Assembly (NCBI GenBank): GCA_014650475.1 | Contig: BMVA01000025.1 | Span: forward strand, 30,451-94,450 | DNA length: 64,000 bases | DNA from: Streptomyces albogriseolus | GTDB lineage: Bacteria; Actinomycetota; Actinomycetes; Streptomycetales; Streptomycetaceae | Direction: 5' to 3' | Shown here: positions 32,811 to 41,642 of the stretch, in pieces | How positions within the stretch are numbered: the first letter of the stretch is position 1 | How the letters are laid out: every line of letters begins with the position of its first letter | The notes under the pieces: model-generated | What the model was told of the DNA's origin: nothing | The model's database searches: none | What the model saw: the letters and a program-made list of their open reading frames with translations, nothing else | Made by a program: the position numbers and the translations under genes

Positions 32811-33608
32811 ATGGCCACCACGACGGCCGGCACGGCCGAGGACACCACGACGACGGCGTACGCCGCACGGGTCGAGCACGTCTCGAAGTCCTTCCCCGCT
32901 CCGGGCGCCCCGGGCGGACGGCAGCTCGTGCTGGACGACATCACCCTCGATGTCGCGCCCGGCGAGTTCGTCACCCTCCTGGGCGCCTCGGGGTGCGGCA
33001 AGTCCACCCTGCTCAACCTGGTCGCCGGGCTCGACCGGCCGTCCGCCGGCACGATCGGCACCGACGGCCGGCCCGCCCTGATGTTCCAGGAGCACGCCCT
33101 GTTCCCGTGGCTGACCGCGGGCAAGAACATCGAACTCGCCCTGAGACTCCGCGGGGTGGGCAAGCCGGAGCGCCGCCAGGAGGCGGATCGGCTGCTGGAG
33201 CTGGTGCGGCTGAAGGACGCGCACGGCAAGCGGGTGCACGAGCTGTCCGGCGGCATGCGCCAGCGCGTCGCCCTGGCCCGCGCGCTCGCCCAGGACAGCC
33301 GGCTGCTGCTGATGGACGAGCCGTTCGCCGCGCTCGACGCCATCACCCGGGACGTGCTGCACGACGAACTGACCCGGATCTGGCGGGAGACGGGCCTGTC
33401 GGTGCTGTTCGTGACGCACAACGTGCGCGAGGCGGTACGGCTCGCCCGGCGTGTCGTCCTGCTGTCGTCCCGGCCGGGCCGTATCGCCCGGCAGTGGACG
33501 GTGGACCTGCCGCAGCCGCGCCGTCTGGAGGACGCCGCCGTCGCGGAGCTGTCCGCCGAGATCACCGAAGAACTGCGTGGGGAGATCCGCCGTCATGGCC
33601 AGCACTGA
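32811..33608 (+). CDS. ssuB: Sulfonate ABC transporter ATP-binding protein
   Basis: A 265-residue ABC ATPase. Walker A GASGCGKST (58-66), Q-loop MFQEHALFPW, signature LSGGMRQR, Walker B LLLMDEPFAALD and switch His in FVTHNVREA match the SsuB/TauB family. An Ala/Thr-rich extension of about 20 residues precedes the domain. AGGAGGTGA lies before the ATG at 32811, 38 bp after ssuA. Its 3' end overlaps ssuC by 14 bp. Confidence 0.93.
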   Translation: MATTTAGTAEDTTTTAYAARVEHVSKSFPAPGAPGGRQLVLDDITLDVAPGEFVTLLGASGCGKSTLLNLVAGLDRPSAGTIGTDGRPALMFQEHALFPWLTAGKNIELALRLRGVGKPERRQEADRLLELVRLKDAHGKRVHELSGGMRQRVALARALAQDSRLLLMDEPFAALDAITRDVLHDELTRIWRETGLSVLFVTHNVREAVRLARRVVLLSSRPGRIARQWTVDLPQPRRLEDAAVAELSAEITEELRGEIRRHGQH

Positions 33609-34509
33609 GAAGGCCCCCGGCGTCACCGGGAAGAGCGCCGCACCCCGGGAACCGGACGCCCTCGCGGATCTCGAGGCGGGCCTCGACGCGCTGGACTCGA
33701 CGCAGACGGTCCGCACCCCGCTGCGCGAGACCCTGCTGCGCAAGGTGCTGCCGCCGGTCACCGCCGTCGCCCTGGTGCTGGTGGTGTGGCAGATCCTGGT
33801 CCTGGCGGAGGTCGCACCCCCGTACAAGCTCGCCTCCCCGGCCGACGTGTGGGGCGAGGTGCGCGCGGCCTGGCTGGGGGGCACGCTGCTCGACTACATC
33901 TGGACGTCCGTCTCGCGCGGCCTGCTCGGCTTCCTGCTGGCGCTCGCCATCGGCACCCCGCTCGGGCTGCTGGTGGCGCGGGTGACCTTCGTCCGGGCGG
34001 CCATCGGCCCGATCCTGTCGGGTCTGCAGTCGCTGCCGTCGGTCGCCTGGGTGCCGCCCGCCGTGATCTGGCTGGGTCTGAACGACTCGATGATGTTCGC
34101 CGTGATCCTGCTGGGCGCCGTCCCGTCCATCGCGAACGGGCTGGTGGCGGGCATCGACCAGATCCCGCCGCTGTTCCTGCGCGCCGGACGCACCCTGGGC
34201 GCGACCGGGCTGCGCGGCGCCCGGTACATCGTGATGCCCGCCGCGCTCCCCGGCTACGTGGCCGGTCTCAAGCAGGGCTGGGCGTTCTCCTGGCGCTCGC
34301 TGATGGCCGCCGAGATCATCGCCTCCTCGCCCGATCTCGGCGTCGGTCTGGGCCAGTTGCTGGAGAACGGCCGCAACAACAGCAGCATGCCGCAGGTGTT
34401 CCTGGCCATCCTGCTGATCCTGTGCGTCGGCATCGCCGTCGACCTGCTGATCTTCAGCCCGCTGGAGCGGCGCGTGCTGCGCGGGCGGGGTCTGCTGGTC
34501 AGCCGCTGA
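33595..34509 (+). CDS. ssuC: Sulfonate ABC transporter permease
   Basis: A 304-residue permease of the SsuC/TauC type. An acidic cytoplasmic N-terminal tail (about 45 residues) is followed by six hydrophobic helices. The EAA-type coupling loop reads RAGRTLGATGLRGARYIVMPAALPG, here spanning about residues 199-224. It overlaps ssuB by 14 bp, indicating coupled translation, and converges with the GH87 gene after 24 bp. Confidence 0.92.
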   Translation: MASTEKAPGVTGKSAAPREPDALADLEAGLDALDSTQTVRTPLRETLLRKVLPPVTAVALVLVVWQILVLAEVAPPYKLASPADVWGEVRAAWLGGTLLDYIWTSVSRGLLGFLLALAIGTPLGLLVARVTFVRAAIGPILSGLQSLPSVAWVPPAVIWLGLNDSMMFAVILLGAVPSIANGLVAGIDQIPPLFLRAGRTLGATGLRGARYIVMPAALPGYVAGLKQGWAFSWRSLMAAEIIASSPDLGVGLGQLLENGRNNSSMPQVFLAILLILCVGIAVDLLIFSPLERRVLRGRGLLVSR

Positions 34510-34533
34510 CCCCGCCCGCACGGGTCCCGCCCG

Positions 34534-36702
34534 TCAGGACCCGTACACCTCCACCTCGCTGAACTGGGCGGCCGGCCAGCCGGTGTTGCCGGTGACGTGC
34601 AGCCGCAGATGACGCGGGCCGCCGTCGACCGGGACGGTCACCGTGTTGCCGGTCGCCGGGTCGAAGCGGTACTCCCGGGCGGCGGCCAGCGTCGTGTACG
34701 CGGAGCCGTCGGTGCTGCCCTGCACGGACAGGGTCTGGGTGCGGGCCTGCCACGCGGCCTGCGGCGGCAGCTTCAGCACCACCCGGCGCACGGTGCGGGC
34801 GGCGCCCAGGTCGATCGTCAGGGTCTGCGGGAAGGCGTGGTTGGCGGACTCCCAGTAGGTGTTCGGGTCGCCGTCGACCGCCTTGCCGGGGGTGTACACG
34901 TCCTGCGAACCGGTCGCGGTGGCCGGCCGGTTCAGGGCGAGGTTGCGGTCGGGGCCGGGCTGGGGTTCGCCCTGGCCGGGCTCGGGCCAGGTGGAGCAGT
35001 CGGACCAGGTGCTGTCCCATCCGGAGTTGCCGCCGCCGTCGGTGACGGTGAAGGCGCCGGAGCCCGCGGGGTAGGGGCAGTTGTAGATGCCGGCCGATCC
35101 GACGCCGGTCGCGGTGACGTTGCGGAAGGTGGCGGCGCCCTGGGTCTCCGCCTGCACGACGACCGTCCCGGTCCGGTTCACGGTGGCGCCGTCGACGGTG
35201 ATGTTCCGGGCGGCGAAGCCGCGTCCGCTGCCGGAGACGAACTCGAAGGCGCTGTACGGGCTGTCGGTGATCGTGGTGTTCGTGATCCGCACCTGCGCGT
35301 CGATGGCGCTGTCGTAGGAGTCGACGCGCAGGGCGCCCATCGGGTGGTTCCAGTTGGGGTTCATCGCGCCGGTGCGCACCAGGGTGTTGCCGTCGACGGT
35401 GATGGTGCCGGACAGCGGGTGGAACGGGTCGAGGAACTTCTGGTTGGAGATGGCGATACCGCTGCCGAGGGCGTTGGTGTCGGCGATCAGGTTGTTCCGG
35501 ACGGTGATGTCGGTGCCGCCGTAGATCGCGATGCCGTTGGCGAGGTTCGGCTGGGTGATCGTGTTGTTCTCGAAGACGCTGTTCACGTCGGGCGCGTTCA
35601 GCGACCACATGGCGAGGGCGTCGTCGCCCTGGTTGCGCAGGAAGTTGTTGCGGACCTTCACCCCGCGGGCGTTGCCGTTGAGGTTGAGGCCGTCTGCCGT
35701 CATGTCGAGGAAGCGGCTGTTCTCGACGACGAGGTTGTCGTTGTTGCCGGTGAGCCAGAGCCCCACCTTGAGGTGCTGGAGCCACATCCCGGAGACGGTC
35801 GAGTCCGGTCCGAGGGAGCCGTTGACGAAGTTGTCGGGGTTGGAGTCGACGCGTTCGGTGACGTCGCCGATGACGGCGAAGTCCTTGATGTGGACGGTGC
35901 CGGAGGAGGCCGTCTGGTCGATGAAGCGGGAGGTGCGCACCACCGAGTGCCAGTGGCCGGCGCCCTGGAGGGTGACGTTCTGGACGCCGCTGAGGGACGA
36001 GGTCAGCCGGTACTCCCCCGGCGGGATCCACACGGTTCCGCCCTGGGCGGCGGCGACGGCCTCGCGGAACGCCTGGGTGGAGTCGCCCTGCCCGGTGGGG
36101 TCGGCGCCCTTGTCGGTGACGGAGACGGAACCGGCGGGGCGGGCGGCGGCGCCCGGCGCCTGCTCGAAGTCGGCCACGTCCACCGTGACCTGCACGTTCG
36201 TGGCCTGGAAGGCGACGGTGTCACCGGCCTGGACGTCCCGGCCGAGCAGCGTCCGCGCGTTGGCGTAGAAGTGGTGGGTGCGGGCGCCCGGGATCCATGG
36301 GGTGTCGACGTAGCTGTACCGGGAGGTGACCGGCAGGGTCCGGTCGAGCCGCTGCCCGTTGACGTACACGTCCAGCGAGCCGGACCGGCCGTCGGGGACG
36401 CTGTACGCCACGGTGACGGCGTTGGCGGCGCGGGGGACGGTGAACTCCACGCGCTCACCCGCGTTCAGACGCACCGCCTGCCGGCCGGACGCCTCGGAGG
36501 CGAGCGTGCCCTGGGTGTGGTCCGGGCCGATGCGGCTTCCGGTGTGGGCGGCGGACTCGGCCTCGACCGAGGTGAACGGGAGGGTGGCGCCGGCCGCGGC
36601 GTGGGCGGGCGCCGGGGCGACGGCGACGAGCAGGCCGGCGGCCAGGGCGACGGCCGTGGCCGCCGCCGGCGCACGGCGTGCGGTCGTGCGGGGGGTGGTC
36701 AT
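34534..36702 (-). CDS. Secreted GH87 alpha-1,3-glucanase (mycodextranase-type) with CBM35-like and F5/8-type modules
   Basis: A 722-residue exported enzyme. Signal peptide to about residue 36; CBM35-like carbohydrate-binding module (about 42-182); right-handed beta-helix catalytic domain (about 192-565); C-terminal F5/8-type (discoidin) module (about 590-722, NLALNRPATATGSQ to EVEVYGS). The beta-helix carries Asp337 in TADGLNLNG and Asp360-Asp361 in NQGDDALAMW; the 23-residue spacing equals that recalled for the GH87 catalytic Asp trio (D1067/D1090/D1091 of Agl-FH1). The family cleaves alpha-1,3 (or alternating alpha-1,3/1,4) glucans of fungal walls or dental plaque. It lies downstream of the GH13 and sugar-ABC genes on the same strand. 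Confidence 0.8.
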   Translation of the reverse strand: MTTPRTTARRAPAAATAVALAAGLLVAVAPAPAHAAAGATLPFTSVEAESAAHTGSRIGPDHTQGTLASEASGRQAVRLNAGERVEFTVPRAANAVTVAYSVPDGRSGSLDVYVNGQRLDRTLPVTSRYSYVDTPWIPGARTHHFYANARTLLGRDVQAGDTVAFQATNVQVTVDVADFEQAPGAAARPAGSVSVTDKGADPTGQGDSTQAFREAVAAAQGGTVWIPPGEYRLTSSLSGVQNVTLQGAGHWHSVVRTSRFIDQTASSGTVHIKDFAVIGDVTERVDSNPDNFVNGSLGPDSTVSGMWLQHLKVGLWLTGNNDNLVVENSRFLDMTADGLNLNGNARGVKVRNNFLRNQGDDALAMWSLNAPDVNSVFENNTITQPNLANGIAIYGGTDITVRNNLIADTNALGSGIAISNQKFLDPFHPLSGTITVDGNTLVRTGAMNPNWNHPMGALRVDSYDSAIDAQVRITNTTITDSPYSAFEFVSGSGRGFAARNITVDGATVNRTGTVVVQAETQGAATFRNVTATGVGSAGIYNCPYPAGSGAFTVTDGGGNSGWDSTWSDCSTWPEPGQGEPQPGPDRNLALNRPATATGSQDVYTPGKAVDGDPNTYWESANHAFPQTLTIDLGAARTVRRVVLKLPPQAAWQARTQTLSVQGSTDGSAYTTLAAAREYRFDPATGNTVTVPVDGGPRHLRLHVTGNTGWPAAQFSEVEVYGS

Positions 36703-36751
36703 GGTGCTGGTCCCTTCGTGGTGGGGGTACGGGAACAGACGGGGGCGCGGC

Positions 36752-38329
36752 TCAGGCGCGCAGCCAGACCGCGGTGTCGCCGGGCAGCCGTCCGGCGGTG
36801 TCGAGGGGGCCGCTGTGCAGGAGCAGCTCCGTGTGGGCGGGGAGGTCGACGGGCGTGTCCGCGAGGTTGACCACGCACAGGGCGTCGGCGCGGGTGAAGG
36901 CGAGGACGCCGTCCGGGGCGGGGAGCCAGGTCAGCGGGCCGTCGCCGAACTCCGGGCGCAGCCGGATCGCCGCGCGGTAGAGGCTGAGCATGGAGCCGGG
37001 GTCCTCGGCCTGCCGGTCGGTGGCGTAGGCGGCCCAGCCGTCGGGCTGCGGCAGCCAGGGCTCGCCGCCGAATCCGGCGTGCGGCTCGCCGGCCGCCCAG
37101 GGCAGCGGCACCCTGCACCCGTCGCGGCCGGGGTCGGTGCCGCCGGAGCGGGCGTGCATGGGGTCTTCGATACGGTCCAGCGGGATGTCCGCCTCGGGCA
37201 GGCCGAGCTCCTCGCCCTGGTAGACGTAGACCGCGCCGGGGAGGGCGAGGGAGAGCAGGGCGGCGGCGCGGGCCCGGCGGGTGCCGAGGGCCAGGTCGGT
37301 GGGGGTGCCGAAGGCCTTGGTGGCGAAGTCGAAGCCGGTGTCGGCGCGGCCGTAGCGGGTGACGGTGCGGGTGACGTCGTGGTTGCACAGCACCCAGGTG
37401 GCGGGCGCGCCGACGGGGGCGTGCTCGGCGAGGGTGTCGTCGATGGAGGTGCGCAGCCGGTCCGCGTCCCACGGGCAGGTCAGGAAGGAGAAGTTGAACG
37501 CGGTGTGCAGTTCGTCGGGGCGCAGGTAGCGGGCGAAGCGTTCGGTGTCCGGCAGCCAGACCTCGCCGACGAAGACGGCTCCGTACTCGTCGGCGACGGC
37601 CCGCCAGGCGCGGTAGACGTCGTGGAGTTCGTCGCGGTCGACGTAGGGGTGCGGGGCGCGGCCCTCGGTGACGTCGGGCAGCTCGGGGTCCTTGGCGAGC
37701 AGGGCGGCGGAGTCGACGCGGACGCCGGCGACGCCCCGCTCGAACCAGAAGCGCAGGATGTCCTCGTGCTCCTGGCGGACGGCGGGGTGGGCCCAGTTGA
37801 GGTCGGGCTGCTCGGGGGCGAACAGGTGCAGGTACCAGTCGCCGTCGGGCAGCCTGGTCCAGGCGGGGCCGCCGAACTCGGACTGCCAGTCGTTGGGCGG
37901 GAGTTCGCCGTGCTCCCCGCGGCCGGGACGGAAGTGGAACAGCTCCCGCCCGGGGCCGCCCGCGAGGGCCGCCCGGAACCAGGGGTGCTGGTCGGAGACG
38001 TGGTTGGGGACGATGTCGACGATGGTGCGGATGCCCAGTTCCCGTGCCTCGGCGATGAGCTTCTCCGCCTCGGCCAGGGTGCCGAAGGCGGGGTCGATCG
38101 CGCGGTAGTCGGCGACGTCGTAACCGCCGTCCTTCATCGGGGACCGGTACCAGGGGGTGAACCACAGTGCGTCGACGCCCAGTTCGGCGAGGTACGGCAG
38201 GCGGGCGCGGACGCCGGCCAGGTCGCCGGTGCCGTCGCCGTCGCCGTCGGCGAAGCTGCGGACGTACACCTGGTAGATGACGGCGGAGCGCCACCAGCCG
38301 TCGTCGGTGGCAGGGGTGGGCTGTCCCAC
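36752..38329 (-). CDS. GH13 alpha-glucosidase (oligo-1,6-/alpha-glucosidase type)
   Basis: A 525-residue cytoplasmic glycoside hydrolase without signal peptide. Core motifs: region I DIVPNH (105-110), region II GVRVDSAAL with nucleophile Asp206, region III VFVGEVW with acid/base Glu256, region IV LCNHDVTR with His317-Asp318. The SFADGDGDGTGDLAGV segment is typical of GH13_23/30-type alpha-glucosidases. The start is GTG at 38329, behind AGAAAGG. It follows the sugar-ABC permease gene (38 bp gap) and precedes the GH87 gene; presumably it hydrolyses imported alpha-oligosaccharides released by the glucanase. Confidence 0.9.
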   Translation of the reverse strand: MGQPTPATDDGWWRSAVIYQVYVRSFADGDGDGTGDLAGVRARLPYLAELGVDALWFTPWYRSPMKDGGYDVADYRAIDPAFGTLAEAEKLIAEARELGIRTIVDIVPNHVSDQHPWFRAALAGGPGRELFHFRPGRGEHGELPPNDWQSEFGGPAWTRLPDGDWYLHLFAPEQPDLNWAHPAVRQEHEDILRFWFERGVAGVRVDSAALLAKDPELPDVTEGRAPHPYVDRDELHDVYRAWRAVADEYGAVFVGEVWLPDTERFARYLRPDELHTAFNFSFLTCPWDADRLRTSIDDTLAEHAPVGAPATWVLCNHDVTRTVTRYGRADTGFDFATKAFGTPTDLALGTRRARAAALLSLALPGAVYVYQGEELGLPEADIPLDRIEDPMHARSGGTDPGRDGCRVPLPWAAGEPHAGFGGEPWLPQPDGWAAYATDRQAEDPGSMLSLYRAAIRLRPEFGDGPLTWLPAPDGVLAFTRADALCVVNLADTPVDLPAHTELLLHSGPLDTAGRLPGDTAVWLRA

Positions 38330-38366
38330 GTGGGTGCCTTTCTCTTCTGTGGACGGAGGTCCGGTG

Positions 38367-39233
38367 TCAGCCCTTGGTGCTGCCCGCGCTGATTCCGGCG
38401 ATGATGTGCCGCTGGAAGACGAGGAACAGCGCGACCATGGGGATGCCGGCGATGACCATCGCGGCGATCAGCACGGTCAGCTGGATGTTCTGCGACAGCT
38501 GCACGAGGGCCACGCTGATGGGCTGCTTGCCGGTGTCGGAGAAGACCATCAGGGGCCACAGGAAGTCCTGCCACACCGCGACCAGCGCGAAGATCGACAC
38601 CACGCCGAGCACCGGGCGGGACAGGGGCAGCACGATCGACCACAGGGTGCGCAGCTTGCCCGCGCCGTCGATCTCGGCGGCCTCGAGGACGTCCCTGGGG
38701 AGCTGGTCGAAGAACCGCTTGAGCAGATACAGGTTGAAGGCGTTGGCGACGGCCGGCAGCCAGATGGCGAGCGGGTCGTTGAGCAGGCCGAGGTCCGCGA
38801 CGGTCAGGTACTTCGGTACGACGAGAGCCTGGGCGGGGACCATCAGCGTGGCGAGGATGCCGCCGAGGATGAGGGCGCCGAAGGCCGGGCGGAGCTTGGA
38901 CAGGGCGTAGGCGGCGGCCGTGCAGAACACCAGTTGGAACGCCCAGGCGCCGGCGGCCTGCACCACCGTGTTCCACAGGTGGGTGGGCAGCCGCATCAGT
39001 TCCCAGGCGTCCGCGTACCCGGTGGTGCTCCAGTGCTCGGGGACGAGGGTGGGCGGGGTGCGGGCCACCTCGTCCGGCGACTTCATCGCGCCGGTCACCA
39101 TCCAGTAGACCGGGAACAGGAACGCCAGCGCGAAGAGCAGGACGACGCCGGTGAGGACGGTCCAGTAGACGGCCCGGCCTCGGGGGCGGGCCAGGACGGC
39201 CGGGGAGACGAGGGTGCGGGTTCCGCTGCTCAT
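38367..39233 (-). CDS. Sugar ABC transporter permease (MalG-type)
   Basis: A 288-residue permease with six hydrophobic helices. The coupling loop is EAAEIDGAGKLRTLWSIVLP, and the protein ends in the characteristic GISAGSTKG of oligosaccharide (CUT1) transporters. The ATG at 39233 overlaps the stop of the partner permease (ATGA). Together with the lipoprotein it forms an importer lacking its own ATPase, presumably energised by the shared MsiK ATPase of Streptomyces (known for such systems; MsiK is not in this window). Confidence 0.93.
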   Translation of the reverse strand: MSSGTRTLVSPAVLARPRGRAVYWTVLTGVVLLFALAFLFPVYWMVTGAMKSPDEVARTPPTLVPEHWSTTGYADAWELMRLPTHLWNTVVQAAGAWAFQLVFCTAAAYALSKLRPAFGALILGGILATLMVPAQALVVPKYLTVADLGLLNDPLAIWLPAVANAFNLYLLKRFFDQLPRDVLEAAEIDGAGKLRTLWSIVLPLSRPVLGVVSIFALVAVWQDFLWPLMVFSDTGKQPISVALVQLSQNIQLTVLIAAMVIAGIPMVALFLVFQRHIIAGISAGSTKG

Positions 39234-40183
39234 GCGGCGGCCTCCTCTCCGGAGCGGGTGAGGCGGAGGTAGACGGCGGAGAACGCGCCGAGCAGGGCGA
39301 GCAGCATGACGCTGAGCGCGCAGGCGCCGCCGAAGTCGTTGTAGAGGAAGGCGTACTTGTAGATGAGGTAGAGGACGGTGACGGTGGCGTTCTCCGGGCC
39401 GCCCCCGGTGATCACGAACGGTTCGGTGAACACCTGCATGGTGGCGATGATCTGCAGCAGCATCAGCATGAGGATGACGAACCGGGTCTGCGGGACGGTG
39501 ACGTGCCGGACGCGCTGGAGCAGGTTCGCCCCGTCGAGTTCGGCGGCCTCGTACAGCTCTCCGGGGATGGACTGGAGCGCGGCGAGGTAGATGAGCACGG
39601 TGCCGCCCATGTTGGCCCAGGTGGCGACGATCACCAGGGACACCAGGGCCGTGTCGGCGCCGTTGGACCAGTTCGAGGTCGGCAGGTGGAGAAGGCGCAG
39701 CGCCTCGTTGGCGAGGCCGGCGCCCGGGTCGTAGAACCACTTCCACAGCAGGGCGCTCACCACGGGCGGGATCATCACGGGCACGTAGACGACGACCCGG
39801 AAGAACGCCTTGGCGTGGCGGAGTTCGTTGAGGACGAGGGCCAGCACGAAGGGGATCGCGAAGCCGATCAGCAGGGCGAGCAGGGTGAAGGTGAGCGTGT
39901 TGCGCCAGGCGGCGGCGAACTCGGGGTCCTGCCAGACGCGGGTGAAGTTGGCGGTGCCGACCCATTCGGGGTCCGAGCCGGGCGTGTACTTCTGGAAGGC
40001 GATCACGACGGCGCGGATCGCGGGGTACCAGGAGAACAGCGCGAAGCAGACCAGCCCGCCGAGGAGGAAGCCGTACGCGCGCAGGTGGTCGGTGAGGCGG
40101 CGCCGCCTCCGGTCCCCTGCCGGGGACGGCGCCTTCACCGGACGGACCCGCGCGGCGGGGGGCCGTTCGACCGTCTTCGTCAC
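39230..40183 (-). CDS. Sugar ABC transporter permease (MalF-type)
   Basis: A 317-residue permease. A basic N-terminal tail (RRRRR, about 26-30) is followed by six membrane helices. The EAA loop is EAAELDGANLLQRVRHVTVP. The GTG at 40183 is preceded by GGAG and lies 3 bp after the binding-protein stop. Forms a heterodimer with the next gene's product (family knowledge). Confidence 0.93.
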   Translation of the reverse strand: MTKTVERPPAARVRPVKAPSPAGDRRRRRLTDHLRAYGFLLGGLVCFALFSWYPAIRAVVIAFQKYTPGSDPEWVGTANFTRVWQDPEFAAAWRNTLTFTLLALLIGFAIPFVLALVLNELRHAKAFFRVVVYVPVMIPPVVSALLWKWFYDPGAGLANEALRLLHLPTSNWSNGADTALVSLVIVATWANMGGTVLIYLAALQSIPGELYEAAELDGANLLQRVRHVTVPQTRFVILMLMLLQIIATMQVFTEPFVITGGGPENATVTVLYLIYKYAFLYNDFGGACALSVMLLALLGAFSAVYLRLTRSGEEAAA

Positions 40184-40186
40184 CGG

Positions 40187-41530
40187 TCAGCTCCGCGCCA
40201 GGATGCCGTCGATCTTGCCGGAGGCGTCCTTCAGCAGCTGGTCGATGTCGGCGTCCTCCTTGGTGAGGACGGCGGAGACCACGCCGTCGAGGACGGAGTA
40301 GAGCTGCTGGGCGTGCGGCGGCTCGATCTTCATCTCCAGCTTCTGGTTGCCGTCGAGGAAGGCTTGGTAGTTCTCCACCGGGACGTTGGCGTTGGCCTGC
40401 TTGACCTGCTGGTCCCTGGCGTCGGCGGCGCCGGTGAACAGGCGCGGTTCGGGCAGGCCTACGGGGGCGTCGTGCTGCTTGGCGCGGGCGTAGTCGCCGA
40501 GGAAGCCGTCGCCGGGGGTGAGGAACATGTGGTCGAGCCACGCGAGGCCGGCGCGGATCTGCTCGGGGGTGGCCTTCTTGTTGAACATGTAGCCGTCGCC
40601 GCCGACGAGGGTGGCCTTGCCGCCGGGCATGGGTGCGATGGCGATGTCCTGGTACTCGGCGCCCTTCTCCTTCACCAGGATCGGGATGTTGTCGGGGGCG
40701 GCGAGGTACATGCCGAGCTTGCCGGAGCCCATCATCTGCTGGGCGTCGTTGATGACGAGCAGCTGCTTGCTGCCCATCGACTCGTCCTTCCACCGCATGT
40801 CGTGGAGGGTCCGCAGGACGGCGCGGCCCTCGGGGGTGTCGACGGTGGCCTTCTTGCCGTCGGCGCTGACCACGTCGCCGCCCTGGGAGTACAGCTCGGC
40901 GGTGAAGTGCCAGCCGCCCTGGTTCTGGGCGCTGTAGTCGGCGTACCCGACGACTCCGTCCCCGAGCGCGGCAATCTCCTTCGCGGCTGTGCGGACCTCG
41001 TCCCAGGTGGCGGGCGGGCGGTCCGGGTCGAGGCCGGCCTTCTCGAACAGGGCGCGGTTGTAGATCAGGCCCATCGAGTAGCCGGTGCGGGGGATGCCGT
41101 AGATCTTGCCGTCGACGGTGTAGATGTCGCGGAGCTGCTGCTGGACGGTCCCGTAGCTCCTGAGCTCCTTGACGTACGGGGTGAGGTCGGCGGCCTGGCC
41201 GATGTCGACGACGTGCCGGGCGTCGGTGAAGTACGTGTAGAACACGTCCTCCATCTGGCCGCCGGCGAGCTTGGCGTCGAAGGTCTTGGGGTCCTGGCAG
41301 GGGAACGCGTCGTGCGGGACGACGTCGATGTCCGGGTTCTTCTTCTCGAAGGCGGCGATCTCCTCCTCGAAGAACTGGCGGTCGACCTTGGCGCTCTTGG
41401 GCGGCATGCAGTTGACGGTGATGCGCGTCGTGCCGTCGGCGGCGTCGTCGCCGTCCGAGCCGCAGGCCGTCAGCGCGAGGGCGCCGACGCCGAGCGCGAC
41501 GAGGGTACGGCGGATCCCGGTGCTTCTCAT
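40187..41530 (-). CDS. Sugar ABC transporter substrate-binding lipoprotein
   Basis: A 447-residue CUT1-type solute-binding lipoprotein. Lipobox LTAC with Cys23 (start at the ATG at 41530 behind AAGGGG; an upstream reading from 41572 was rejected). The mature part has the EIAAFEKKNPDIDVVP start, YGIPRTGYSMGLIYNRALF and the C-terminal LLKDASGKIDGIL helix. First gene of a five-gene operon with two permeases, GH13 and GH87, next to a LacI gene, hence likely to bind alpha-glucan oligosaccharides. The sugar specificity is not visible. Confidence 0.92.
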   Translation of the reverse strand: MRSTGIRRTLVALGVGALALTACGSDGDDAADGTTRITVNCMPPKSAKVDRQFFEEEIAAFEKKNPDIDVVPHDAFPCQDPKTFDAKLAGGQMEDVFYTYFTDARHVVDIGQAADLTPYVKELRSYGTVQQQLRDIYTVDGKIYGIPRTGYSMGLIYNRALFEKAGLDPDRPPATWDEVRTAAKEIAALGDGVVGYADYSAQNQGGWHFTAELYSQGGDVVSADGKKATVDTPEGRAVLRTLHDMRWKDESMGSKQLLVINDAQQMMGSGKLGMYLAAPDNIPILVKEKGAEYQDIAIAPMPGGKATLVGGDGYMFNKKATPEQIRAGLAWLDHMFLTPGDGFLGDYARAKQHDAPVGLPEPRLFTGAADARDQQVKQANANVPVENYQAFLDGNQKLEMKIEPPHAQQLYSVLDGVVSAVLTKEDADIDQLLKDASGKIDGILARS

Positions 41531-41594
41531 CGGTGGACCCCTTACGGGACAGGAGCGGTGGGCGGGGCACACTCAAGCACCGACGACAACGGTC

Positions 41595-41630
41595 CGCAAT
41601 ATGTCGCGCAGAATTTGAAATTATTCGACA
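41595..41630 (-). promoter_or_regulatory. AT-rich promoter region of the sugar-ABC operon
   Basis: This is a locally AT-rich island in a GC-rich context, between the lacI stop and the ABC operon start. It holds the 11-bp palindrome AATTT-G-AAATT (41612-41622) and a CATATT -10-like box on the minus strand. It probably contains the promoter; the exact start is unknown. Confidence 0.4.
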
Positions 41631-41642
41631 GTTGACGGGGGG